Shown here: positions 1 to 12,500 of the stretch, in pieces
How positions within the stretch are numbered: the first letter of the stretch is position 1
Layout of the letters: the number at the start of each line of letters is the position of its first letter
From: Antedon mediterranea
Lineage: Eukaryota; Echinodermata; Crinoidea; Comatulida; Antedonidae
Length of the DNA stretch: 64,000 nt
Direction: 5' to 3'
Assembly (NCBI RefSeq): GCF_964355755.1
Contig: NC_092678.1
Coordinates: forward strand, 519,922-583,921
Made by a program: the position numbers and the translations under genes
Notes under the pieces: model-generated
Told to the model about the DNA's origin: nothing
Database searches by the model: none
What the model saw: only the letters and a program-made list of their open reading frames with translations

Positions 1-334
1 GACTAAATGCGAAATAAATTGTTTACTTCAAACAAAATGAAACCCAATGCCAGTTGAGTATACAACTGAATAGTTTAAGCATGGGCTCGTTTCTCTGGTT
101 ACTACGCATTTGGGATTAATTCTGAATTTGAAACGTACGAGTTTGTTAGGCACACTGCCTTCTGGGAGTCATTATAAATATGGTTACATTACATATATTA
201 TTTCCGTCTAAAAAATATAATAATTTATACGTGTGTCTAGAAATGCATAATACATACACAAAGAAAAAAAGCATTTTTAAAACTTTTGAAATGGTACTTC
301 TTTAACAAAGTTATTGAAATACAAAGGGGACAGG

Positions 335-446
335 CTAGGCGAGAAGCGCGGGGAGGCGAGACGAGCAGGAGAGGAAGAGCACGGGAGAGGATACGCGCGG
401 CCGTGGGGGTGCAGCGACTATAAATCGGGGCGGCGGAGGAGGGACA
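335..446. other. GC-rich purine-biased island with TATA-like motif
   Basis: An abrupt run of G/A-rich, CpG-containing sequence stands in AT-rich surroundings. It contains actataaatcgg at about 417-428 followed by ggggcggcgg. It could be a promoter for a plus-strand transcript or a fragment of a mobile element. No adjacent open frame supports either choice. Confidence 0.3.
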
Positions 447-1622
447 GAAGTCACAAAATATAAGGAAACAAACAAAAGAAGATTTAGAAGAATTACTTTA
501 TTTGTCTATCATCTACTGATTACATAACACGACATGATATAATATATTTTAAAAACTTTGGTTAAACAATGTTATGAGCACATTAATAATAATAATAATA
601 ATAAATAACATTTATAAAGCGCAAGAGACAAAGGTTTCAAAGCGCTGTGTTTTCCAAGATCGTTAATTTTTTTAAAAATGTAAAATTCGTACGTCTCCTC
701 TACATTACAGTGATCACATTATGGTACGTGTGAGCAATTATAAGCAAAGATACTATAGCGCCACGAAGTGGCGCATACGATCTTTGATTATAAGTGCGTC
801 GCGATGAAACGCTCGCCCGGCAATGCGTCGCGCGCGATGTAAAACCTGCCGGCCTGATAAAAATGTGACAATGCAACATTTACAACAAATGTCATTTTTT
901 GTGATCAGAACTGGAACTTTTATGTCATATAACATTTTAAAAGATGAATTAAAAACATTTGTTTCTGTCTTGTAATCTGAAGAAAAAAAATGGAATGTTA
1001 ATATACTATTATACCATGAACTGCTCCATGGTATAAACAAAACAGTTGTATATTATGCTATGGGGATTTCAAAATGTGAAATAGGGTTGCTACATAGCAA
1101 AGGGTAGCGTTACAAAAATGCATATAGGCCTAAAAGCTGCTGTAACAACTGAGAAAGAATGAAATCATGTTTACAAGGTGAAATATAAATTCATATATAA
1201 ATACATAAACTATTGATAGAAGCTTTACAAAAAACAAATAAAACATTAAATAGGCCTACTTAGGGCGGCATGAAATGTATCTACTTAGCCCAACTAAACA
1301 TGCCCAAATAAAGCCTAATATTTATCTTTAATATAAAAATCACATTTGTTATACAGTATATACATCAGTCGTTTCTGAATATCATTACAACTATTACTGC
1401 AATTTAAAAGATAAACCTAAAACTAACGTTTTATCTCGGAGAACTACTTTTCCTTGGTGGTGTAATAACAGTGCATTGTGAAAATGCAGCAATATTTTCA
1501 AAAAGCAGAGGGCGCTATAACCATTTTTAGTAATATCATAGATACATTTCTCAACACTAATTATATATTTTTATAAAACCTCTTGTTGCCATTTTCAGTT
1601 ACATTTTACAAGTATCAGTTTT

Positions 1623-1926
1623 AAGGCCTGTTTACACTAGGACAATAACAAATGACACATTTAATGCCTGTTTACACTAGGACAATAACAAATGACACAT
1701 TTAATGCCTGTACACACTAGGACAATAAATTGAAAATAAATCATACTAGGCCTACATGTTATTATTGTCATTTGATTGGATTTGTGAAAATATTTTTTTC
1801 ATCAAAGATAGTGTAAATGCTTATCCTAGTTCTAATATATATGAATACCTTGGTTGTTTTCTCTCGGAAAATTTTATAAATACTTATTTATCGTCGTTTG
1901 TTAAAGTTCTAGTATAAACAGGCCTT
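1623..1926. mobile_element. MITE with about 30-bp TIRs and triplicated left end
   Basis: The left end aaggcctgtttacactagga and the right end, read as reverse complement (aaggcctgtttatactagaa), form terminal inverted repeats of about 30 bp. The left terminus is tandemly repeated about three times with a 49-bp period (about 1627-1725). No coding capacity. A non-autonomous DNA transposon is the simplest reading. Confidence 0.7.
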
Positions 1927-2090
1927 TAGAATTCGAAATCTCTATTTATAAGGTCAACTTAAAACTTTTCTTTTTAATTAATAATACTTGCATTGTTAGA
2001 CGCTCTGTTCTTTGTAGGGCGCCACATAAAAACATACACAGAATAGAAATAAAATACTTATGTGGTCCATAAACAATGAGGATGTTCTTT

Positions 2091-2189
2091 AAGGCCAACG
2101 CAGTCAGCGTCGTGCGACAAGGCCCGACGAAACATCTTGACCCACCGGTACGTCGGGCCTCGTCGCACGACACTCTCTGAGTTGACCTT
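2091..2189. repeat. 99-bp near-perfect hairpin / palindromic MITE
   Basis: Two arms of about 39 nt (left begins aaggccaacgcagtcagc; right ends ctgagttgacctt) are reverse complements with few mismatches, around a loop of about 21 nt. The core gtcgtgcgac is shared. A precursor-like RNA hairpin is possible, but a tiny palindromic transposon is likelier. Confidence 0.55.
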
Positions 2190-3249
2190 AATTGAATGTG
2201 AAACAAACTGGAAATATTAAATCAAAAGATATAAAACAGAAAAAGAACAGAAGTTAAGAAATGAAATTGATCTTAGGTTAACGAAACATTTACAAAACAC
2301 GTTGATTTAATTTCAAGGCACGTCATCAGAAAGTAAAGTAGGCCTGAAATGACTAAAACAAAACATACATTGTAACTATTAAAAGAGCTTCACTTATAAA
2401 ATGTACACAAAAGGCAGAATTACTTCGTTCTAGATCAGCACCAAATTTTATAAAACTTTATACAAGTTTAAAAATCAACAACTGTAACAATGTAACATTT
2501 GCGAGCTTTCATTTTGGGACTAAGGACCAAGTACGAACTTAAAATTGTCAAAATACCGTCGTCCTAATAATGAACTTGAATGCAATGGTATATACTAAGC
2601 ATTCGAAGTGCGCTCTACAAATCTTTATTATTATTTTTATGCACTGATTAATATTTTATATAAAATCTTCCTGTCCCGAAGCGAAAAGCTCGCAAACACC
2701 AAGAACTGTACAAAACTCTTTCAAATGCAGATAAGGGCATCAAGCATGATAAAGAAAAGATTTTGAAGATAGAAATTTATAAAATAGGACTTAAGAATTT
2801 TAAAATACATTGATCAGGACGTGATCTTTGGCTTAATATTATTAATAGTCTGTGACATATACCCACCATTAAAATGTTAAAATTTACCACAATTTTCTTG
2901 TAAGATATATTTTCTCCATTTTATATTTTGATATCTAAATATATGCTGCAATATTCTACAGTTACTTTCATTATTGTAATACAAATTTAGAATAGTGACG
3001 GTTGTCATAGTGACGGTTGTCATGGTGTGTGTGTATGTATATACTAACAACTTCTACAGGATCTGAATACAAAATGTGTAAACAATACTTGGTATATTAA
3101 GTACATTGGCTTAATCATTTGCAATCATTTGTTTGTGAATAAATCTTTAGTTTTAATTGCTTTCTCCTTTCTTAATACCCTTAATTCAAAGTCACTACAC
3201 TTCCTAATTCACCCCGTCCATCCTAAACTAAAAATAGACTACTACTCTG

Positions 3250-3345
3250 TTCTTAAGTCTGAACTTAAGTTTGTACATAAATCAATACTTAAGTTTGTAC
3301 TTAAGTCAATACTTAAGTTGTTATTTAAGTCTGTACTTAAGTGTG
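3250..3345. repeat. acttaag-rich imperfect tandem repeat
   Basis: Imperfect repeats of acttaagt with short spacers (gtacttaagtcaatacttaag) lie directly downstream of the testin stop codon, so they are probably in the 3' UTR. Confidence 0.7.
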
Positions 3346-3355
3346 TACTGAAACT

Positions 3356-3547
3356 TTATGGAAGCACCTTCCTCTTGCATGTAACTGAACAAAATATATA
3401 ACCAGACTTAGGTAAGAACTGTTTGCCGATTAGTGACTGCTGACAACCACTACATTTAAAGCACTCGTTGGTGGCGTGCCAGTGACCGTCTCCATGGCTT
3501 AAGCGTTGACCATCGGCTTGGATCTTCTTGCTACAAGAGCTACAGGT
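3356..3547 (-). CDS. TES: Testin last exon: LIM3 and stop
   Basis: Starts after tttttgtag. Encodes [29 protein letters not shown] and [14 protein letters not shown], then TAA at 3356-3358. The protein ends a few residues after the last LIM cysteine, as in testin; prickle proteins continue much further. Confidence 0.93.
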   Translation of the reverse strand, partial: TCSSCSKKIQADGQRLSHGDGHWHATNECFKCSGCQQSLIGKQFLPKSGYIFCSVTCKRKVLP

Positions 3548-6500
3548 CTACAAAAAGAAAAAGACATTAAACAAAATATAAAACTACCATATAGTCCCAG
3601 GGTGTCTGAATGGGGGAGTAAAAGGTGTGTAGGATTATACTCGTTGACAATGGCATTTACTAAGAGTTTTCTAGTTTGAATCTAGCCTAATTTTAGGGAT
3701 TGGAACTATACTTGAGACGTATAAGATACCTAGATACCTACTTTATTTTTATCTACTGGCCTTCGTTCATTCCACAAGAGAGTCTGGTGTACTCCTTGTC
3801 TCAAAGGATGTAAGTTTCAAGTTAACTTTATTGTCAAATTTACTACCAGTAACAGAAGCGGATCCAGCATTATAGAGGGGGTGCTAAATATTTCATATAT
3901 GAAAAAACAATCATTCTGGTTGCATTTTTGTCTTATTTAAAGACTTGACTGTTAAAATTTAGTGTGTGTGGGGGGGGGGGGGGGGGCTGAAGGGATAGTC
4001 TAAAGCCTATTTAGCCCTGCCTAAATTCGTGCATGAGTTCTACTGTGCTTTCCTTTGGTACGTATAATTAGGACAACTACTTTTTTAATACAAACCTTAG
4101 CAAAAGTATTTTGGTAACAATCAAGACAGTACGGATGAGCGTCCCTAGCAACGTAGCGTTTACCCCCAAGGGGCGTGTCACATTCCCAGCAACAGAAGTG
4201 CTTTAAATGCCAGTTTTGGTCCTCAGCTTGCGTGTACTCTTTTGCAAAAATTAACTGGAAAGAAAATTAAAACATTATTAAATGGATTGTGTTTTCAAGT
4301 TAATGAGCAACAAGCTTTTAACTTTAATTACGTCGTAATTATGTCAAAGTTGGCAATAAAACCTTCTAGAACAAAACAGGAAGCTTGACACATGCTTAAA
4401 TGGTTTTGAACAACCTCTCCAGCTTAAAACTCTGTCTACACTATCAAACTTTATGTGACAAAAAATGTGATGTGCCCATATGTGAACATGATGATGTCAT
4501 ATCATTACCATATTTGGGCACACCACACTTTATTTGTCAAACTAGTTTGATAGAGATTAACATTAGATATTTGAAAGTAGCATTTAGGGTAGTGACAACA
4601 GGGCATTTTAAAACATATTCTATGTTATTTGTAAAATGTTGTACATCTAAAATAACTTGTCTTTATAACACGTATTCTATCTATTTACAATATGTACTGT
4701 ATATATTGTCAAGGATAGCAATTGAGTTCATTAAAACAAACCCCCTACAAATGAGATGCTCTACACAACCCAAATCATGTGATTGTTTTGGCAGTTTCAT
4801 TTAGGTTTGTGCATTAGTTTCCATTGGTTTTTCTACAAGTGCATTAAGCGTTTTTATTTTTTAAGTCTTTGATAAAGGAGTTTGATAGATTAAGTAGAAA
4901 AACCAACCTCATCACAAGCAGCACATCTAGGCCTGATCTGATCAGCATAATGGCGCCCACAAAACACGTTATCATCCTTCCAGAAATAGATCAGATCCAC
5001 TAGGAGTTCATCACATGTATGACATCTGAAGCAAGCTGGATGCCAACACTTGTTAGTTCCTGCTCTCTCGGCGAACACTGCCACATCCCCACCCTTCATA
5101 CCTTCACCACACTTGGAACATGCCTAAAACAAATCACAATAAAATCTACAATCATTACTAAATAATAAACATTTCCACATGAGGGCATGGTTGTTGTGGA
5201 CTAGTCCAATATGGTCCAGGAGTATCCTAGGAACTTTAGCCTTTCGTATCTAAGCCCTCTCCCTGGAGAGCATGGGCTATTGTCGGTTTATCCAAGTAAC
5301 CTAGGCATGATGATGTTAATAATTGAATGCAAAAAAAAAACACAACTAAATGCAACCATTTTTTTAAACTAGGAAATAGTAAAAAAAATTGATATGGTAG
5401 TGGTACTGTAGATGACTTGAAATTATTTTAAGAATATTTTTTTTACCATACATCACGTCAAATGAATGTTACAAAATTAACCCAAATTAATCGTTCCATT
5501 CTATTAAGTATTACTTAAAACATAAAAACAAGCAATTACAAAATGTTGAAGAATGTTTACATTAACTTAGCAACAACCATAATTAAGCTCTCACATTTCA
5601 CGCTATTAACAAGTTTCTGAGATGGACCCTAACTACCAGTTAAAGAAGACCCCTTACTGTCATCAACACTGTTAGTCACTTTTTGTGTACTCTTGTTGGA
5701 CTGACACCAGAGTTCATTATAATTCACTGTTGCTTATTCGTATTCACCATCTTTAATATGTGTTTGTTCACAATGCGTCATCTTAATCAATTCATAATCT
5801 TTAATTATAATGTTCTTATTGTTTAATAAAATTAGGTATGTTAAGACCACGCCCTTTAATGGACAAAAGACTAGGAAAACATGAAGCTGGTATTATCTTT
5901 TATCTAGTAGTAAATATGAAGAGCAAAAAATAAGAATATAGAAGTGATGATTATGATGGTAAATATCATGATGACTATGATCTGATTTTGATAATGAAGT
6001 TACTAATGACAATGTTACTGATAATGACAATGGTGGTGGTGGTGATGACGGTGGTGGTGGTGGTGATGACAATGGTGGTGGTGGTGATGACAACGATGAT
6101 GATGATGATGTTAATATAAATGAAAATGTTACTGATAATGAAAATTATCAGTAACAAATATTCCAATGAAGAAAACAATCAACAATACAAAACTGAAAAT
6201 AAAATTAAACTTTATATTAGAATATTATTAACTTTTCCTGTTTAAAATTTGGTAAATATCTGATCATTATGCAATGCAGCTATAACATGCCACTTTATTC
6301 ATCTCTAGAAATGAAAATATTTCAAAAAGGTGTCGAGGAAATTCTTTAAATACAAATAGTTTTTTCTTGTTATTTGCGCCGTCTTTTACGACTTCCATTA
6401 ACAGCATGTGCATGTGCACTAATCATTTAAGCTGTGTCTAAGTCAGCACTGCTGCAAGTCTCTAACATTTCACAATCTTAGTTACAAAACAAAAATTGGT

Positions 6501-9500
6501 TTCCATTTCAGACTTAACTTATCCATAATTCATAACATTCTGATATTAATACAATTGGTTTTTAAAAACTAGATAAAAACATGGATACTATTAGTATTAG
6601 ACCCAATTTGAATAATCGGTGAGATTTTTAAAAGCTAGATTAAAATATGATATGAATATACCAAAAATCTAAATAACTGATCAGCCTTTTAAAAATAAAA
6701 GCTACAGTCAGCATACAAGAATTAAAACATGATACTATTAGACCCAATTTAAGTAACTGGTGAGAGTTTTTAAAAGCTAGATTAAAACATAATACGATTA
6801 GACCAAAAATCTAACTAAAATGAAAAACTGGACAGTGCTTAAGAATTAAAACATGACTAGATGGTACGCTCGCTTCGCTCGCGTACCATCTAGTTCGTGC
6901 CCACAGATGGTTCTCGAATACATAATAATTTCAGCGTTAAAAAAACTGGCGATTTCAAATGTACGTACCGCAGGACAATAATACATGTCGTTTACAGGAA
7001 TGAATAAATAGACACTGTGATTTATGTACTGTAAAATTAGTACCCTGGGAATTACTTCCGAAAGAGAAACTTGTCACAAAATGAGACCAATTGTTTAAGT
7101 CAAATTTAAACAAACTTAAATTGTGTTTTGTATGTAACATTTGGGTTGAGGGATGGGGAAGAGGATGGGTGCAAAGAGGAACAATTTTTAAATATATTCT
7201 TTACCCATTTATTAACGAAATATTAATTGTTTTCATGTTTTACAATTAATATACCACTAAACACAGTAAAATATTGCGATTTAATACTTTGTTGAAACTA
7301 TCACCGTCCTAGTCGATTGAAATAGTACAGTACATGTAACGATACATCACTACGACGTGTATGTTTATATAATGTAAAACAATTTGTGAAAACCACCTCT
7401 ATTCGGGGAAAATCATAAATTTGATTTAATCAAGCAAATTCATACTTAAGTTGGTTCCTACCCTATCCACCCCCTACCCACCAAAGTTGTTCTGCGTTTA
7501 GGGCATGTGATGTACCGTAGGCCTATCCTCTACTGGTTTTACAACGCTACTCATGCCAGTGAGGGAAGGGTGATGATATGTGTACATAATATACGGCGAG
7601 TGAAAACGCTAGCTCATTATCCGTTTAAAAAAAAAATTTATATCCAACCTCTGCAGCACAGATTGAAAAAAAAAATGGATCGAATTTCTATTATGAGTAT
7701 ACAGTACCTGTACTTGCCTTTACGACGCCTGAGGGAATAGACACTTGTGGAACAGAGATTGGAATGTTCCATTCATCGCAAATCAATACATTTGTATAAT
7801 CGTATATTAAATCAAAATAGTATTTTTTAAAGAAAATCGGCCTGTCTTCAACATTATGATGCTACTGTATACTCGAGCTGTTCAACCGGTTTTCAGCCAT
7901 TAAAAACAATTATCGTAGGAGGAGATAGGAAAATGCGAAGCATCCTCGTATTATTGTCTGCGGGTATTTTTCAAGACGGACATCCATTAGACAGTGTATA
8001 CCACGATCGAAAAACACCCCTATTTGGGGCAAATCGTTGAACCTAAATTCGTTTTAATTGTCAATAACTAATTATCTAACTCAATTTAATTAGTAAACAT
8101 GGTTACATCAGATGGTTAAAATCAGTACCGAAAGTACGAACCAACTTTATATACCATCGAGTAAACATTCTAGAAATAACGCGCGATTTACCGAATTTTG
8201 CCCTTACGTAAATTTATATATACAGTAGATACTATTAGACCCAATTTAAGTACGGTAACTGGTGAGAGTTTTTAAATGTAGATTAAAACATAACACAATT
8301 AGACCAAAAATCTAACTGGTCAGTGCTTGTTGCAAAAGCTAGTCAGCATAAGGGATTACTTAGACTCAATTTAAATAATTGACAGTATGCCTATGGGATA
8401 TGACCAAATAAAGGCTACCATCATCCAAATAAAACACAATTACAAACCTATAATCCTCTATTAATAATTTAACCTTGACAAGAAATTAGTTTAAAAAACA
8501 CAACTAAAATCAATGATCTAGTTGTCAGCAATCTATATTGGTGGGGCTTGATTAGTAATGTGTAGGTCACCGTGGAAACAACAGTTAATGGTGGTAAAAT
8601 GATGCTCTATAAATGACAGTTACCTCAGAACAGACATGCTGTTAAGATTACTCAAGTAGATAATATTACTGTATTAGTAAGTGGTGTTAGGAAGAGATGT
8701 CTACTACATCATGATTTTGCTAAATGTCAAAAACTGGTCAGAAAAAAAAATATTTTAATAATAATAAACTAATTTAACTAACTAATTTATTAAATATGAG
8801 ATTGTATTTAAGTTATATACTACTAAATCCTAAAATATTTTAAACTTATTTTAGGACTCATTTTAAACCTTAAAAACGTCATCTAGGACTCTATATTATT
8901 TTAAAACTATGATTAAGACCCGAGATTTCACTGTCAATTCTCTGAACTATATAACAACCCTTGAGAGAGGTGTTAGGAAGGGACGTCCTATAACTTACAA
9001 GTTACAACTCAGAATTAATCACTTCCAGTTATAAATTATTTACAGTATTTATTTAGTTAAATTAAACTCTGATCTTCAGAGGAAAAATATAATAAGTGTC
9101 TTAAAACTAGGCCAACTCAAACTTAGGAAAAGATAAACATTTTATTTTGACACAAGTCTGAATGTTGGAATCATATTCGGTTGTGGTAGTTACTGAATTT
9201 TAAAATTCATAGGAGAAAATATTACAATATTCAAATTTAATATTAATAATGGTAATTACGTATCTACTTAGTACTGCACCGCCTAGTAGTCCCAGCGGGA
9301 GGATGTTGCGCACTGAAGTGGAGACCAAACAAAATAGTGTTTTATCCTCAAATGAATAGCGTAATTAAAGGCAATAATTATGGGCTAGAAAATCAGTATT
9401 TTTTGCCTTGGGTTATACCATCTACGCCTTGGGTTGTACCATTTATGCACCATTAATTCTCAATCAATATCTGTATGACTTTACAATCGGAAATTAGAAA

Positions 9501-12500
9501 TTGTTGAATTCAAATTGCTCTATTAAAATTAGTATTCATGTATTGTACAATCATGAAGTTAAAACAACAAATGTTTTTTTCAGTTCTACATGATGGAAAA
9601 GTTTCATTACTTTATTCAGATTTTTCATATTTAGTTTGTTTTCATTTTTGCTTTCTAAATAATTTATGTTGGGTGTGAGACATGGTGTCATTGTTGGTGC
9701 CACAGTGTTAATATGATCAACAAACACAATAATTGGACTGTGAATGTTGACAAGAAATGCTATAAATCAAAGAATCTCAGTTACACAGTATCTATAGTAA
9801 ATTATCATTGTCTGCGATACAGAACAAATTTCACATGTGAAAAACATACAATACAGCAGCGTATGTGATATATATGTGACATTGTATTACAGAATTTGCT
9901 GCTGAACAAATAGTGCCATGTGGAGGCTTGTATCGTGCAAGTTGTTGTTATACAACAAATATACTACATTATAAACTACATCAAGATGTAGTGAAGTTGT
10001 AAGGGAACTGTGCTTGGTGGTTAACATGCTTAACTACCTTCCAATTCCAAGGTCCAGGGTTCAAGACTTAGTTTATAAGCATGATAAATTATGAATAATC
10101 ATAAAAATAGATTATCCATCCTACAATTAGTTACTCGATGCATATGAAATAGAAAAAAAAAAACGTGCCATATGCAAAGTGTACAGACATTAGACACTCA
10201 ACATTATGTAGGAATGAGACATTTTTTAAATGCTCTCTTTAAAATTCTTGGATTATGTATAAACACACGGTATAATTACCTACAGTAACAGACACTCAGA
10301 CTAGTATTGTGAAAAATATTCAGTGATACATTAACATGACATTTATGGAGATGATCGACCGGAATCAAGTAAAAATGTTGAATAAAATTTCATTTCTTGA
10401 AAGGTGAAATATCATTCTACTAAATTATTTAAAAAACTTATCAGTATCAAGCGACAGAGAATGTACAGAGATGACTGGTTTCACAAATATCATAAAAAAA
10501 ACAAGTTATGATATCTAATTTTACATCTTCTCCTTAATAGAAGTTGAATCATTGTTGAGACGTATGCAACATAGAAAACGATGATTGTATGTACAGTTAG
10601 GTTCTTAAGCTCTGTCTACACTATCAAAATAGTTTGACAAAAAAATGTGATGTGCTTAATACACGGTAGTGATATGACATCATTGTGTCCATATATATAT
10701 GGGCACATCACATTATTTTGTCACATAAAGTTTGATAGTGTAGACAGAGCTTTACCGCACTTTGCGTTGATATGTTGCATCTACGTCCTTGCGTCCTAGT
10801 GGGAACCAAGCTTAAAATAAAAAGCCAACTAACAACTAGACAAACTAGCCACCAAACTACTCATTTCTCTGACCATATAAACTACCTATTCCAGTACATT
10901 TGCAATCACATATGTTTGCTTATATAAATCTGAATACTATTCACAATGCGACTTTATTTAACAAGTCATCAGGGACTCTTAACAACTATGCTAAACCAAG
11001 ACACACATTCTTATCACTCTAAGTAAATATACTTCAATGTTATTCTACCAGGTGAACTACTAAAACTTACACACTACTGTGATAAAACAAACCAATGAAA
11101 AATAAACCCAGACTAAATCTACGAGCCCAAATCTTTATGTAAAACATCGAGTAATAAGCTAAAAACAAACTGCAGACCCAAATAATGTATTAATGTAAAG
11201 AAACTGTAAACCTAAATGTTTATTATGCAAAAATTAAGTCAGTAAAATAAACAAGAAACAAGTGTTATTTAAATCACAAAATGCAAACATTACAAAAAAT
11301 TCTATAAAAACCACATACAAAAGATTCAAAAGCATGAAAATGCATTGAGAAACCTTTAAAGAAACGCTAAGGTACAAACAGTACTAAGTAAATCAACAAA
11401 CTTATGAGAGAGTAAAATGAATACAGAAATATATTAAGCTCTGTCTACACTATCAAACTAGTTTGACAACAAAATATGGTAGTGATATGACCATATATGG
11501 GCACATTACATTTTGTTAGTGTAGACAGAGCTTAAGAGATCATTTGAGAACTAACTATCATTAAGTAAAAAGTCTAAAGAACAGCTTCTGATTTTGAAAA
11601 GAAAAAAGCAGAAAAAAATGATGTGGTAACGTAGTAGTAGAGAAACATAGTTAGTAAAGAATCCTACAGTGGAAACCAGCAGCTAAGAAGATGTTTATTT
11701 AAGAACAATAGGAAAGAACATTAACACGATGCACAAACTCAATTGAACGCAATAAGAACTGTGAACACATTTAGAATTGTGAACGCAGAAGAATTGTGAA
11801 TACAGTACAAATTTGAACACATTTAGCAGAAATGTGAACGCAGTCGAAAATTTGAATCACTTTAAAAATTGAACATCAAAATGCAAAAACCCATCAAAAT
11901 GCTTTTATCAAATCCCAAACTGACATAATAAACATTAATAAACATTAATTGCAATATGCTGGCTTTATTCTAACATTAAGTCACTTACATAACCCGTCTC
12001 TTCATAGTTTCCGGTCTGTAGGCAAAAACGAAAAACATTTTTGGCTTCATGCGTAATAAATATTTATCTCTGGTATTAATTAGGTATCTTTGAAAAATGT
12101 TTGCATCTGGTTTTTATATTAACTATCTGTTTATAATTCTTTACGTTAAACCATTCATGAATACATACATGTGGGGCAAATCGCAGACTAAGGTTAATAA
12201 TAGGGGGCGCAGGTCTACAACTAGCAAAGCTACAGCCCTAACTTTTAGTCATTGTCAGATGAAGATTTGTTGAAAACAAGTTGAAACATTGCACACAAAC
12301 ATATTCATGAATGGTTTAACGTAAAGAATTATATACAGATAGTCATTGGGTATACGGTAGTTTAATATCCCCAATATATTGTGTATGGCTAGAATTATAT
12401 ATTAAGTTTTATTCCTTGTAAGTTTGTGTTTATTTTATGAGAAGTTGTGTTAGGATCATTTAGTACATATTACATTAATTATGAGATGAATAAGTTGTGT

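Larger units (their letters stand above)
1..3355. other. 3' flank of testin gene, no gene seen
   Basis: No convincing coding exon was found on either strand. The stretch holds a GC-rich purine island (335-446), an (ATA)n tract near 590, a short GCGCCAC/GTGGCGC hairpin near 761-776, a MITE (1623-1926), a 99-bp hairpin (2091-2189) and, beside the testin stop codon, clustered acttaag repeats (3250-3345). Part of it is probably the testin 3' UTR, but I could not place the polyadenylation site. Confidence 0.5.
5124..11988. other. Large testin intron, repeat-bearing, no exon seen
   Basis: Contains a GATGAC/GGT microsatellite (6020-6110), a dispersed repeat family (6588-6830, 8228-8400), a hairpin (6856-6894), a tRNA-like SINE head (10004-10075) and MITEs (10606-10753, 11434-11534). 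Open frames here look like chance. Confidence 0.6.

Noticed and set aside
4400-4804. 134-codon plus-strand frame
   Set aside because: It begins in a family 1 MITE and lies in a testin intron; composition is that of translated AT-rich DNA.
5893-6178. Ser/Pro-rich and Ile/Thr-rich minus-strand frames
   Set aside because: Translation of the GGT/GAT microsatellite.
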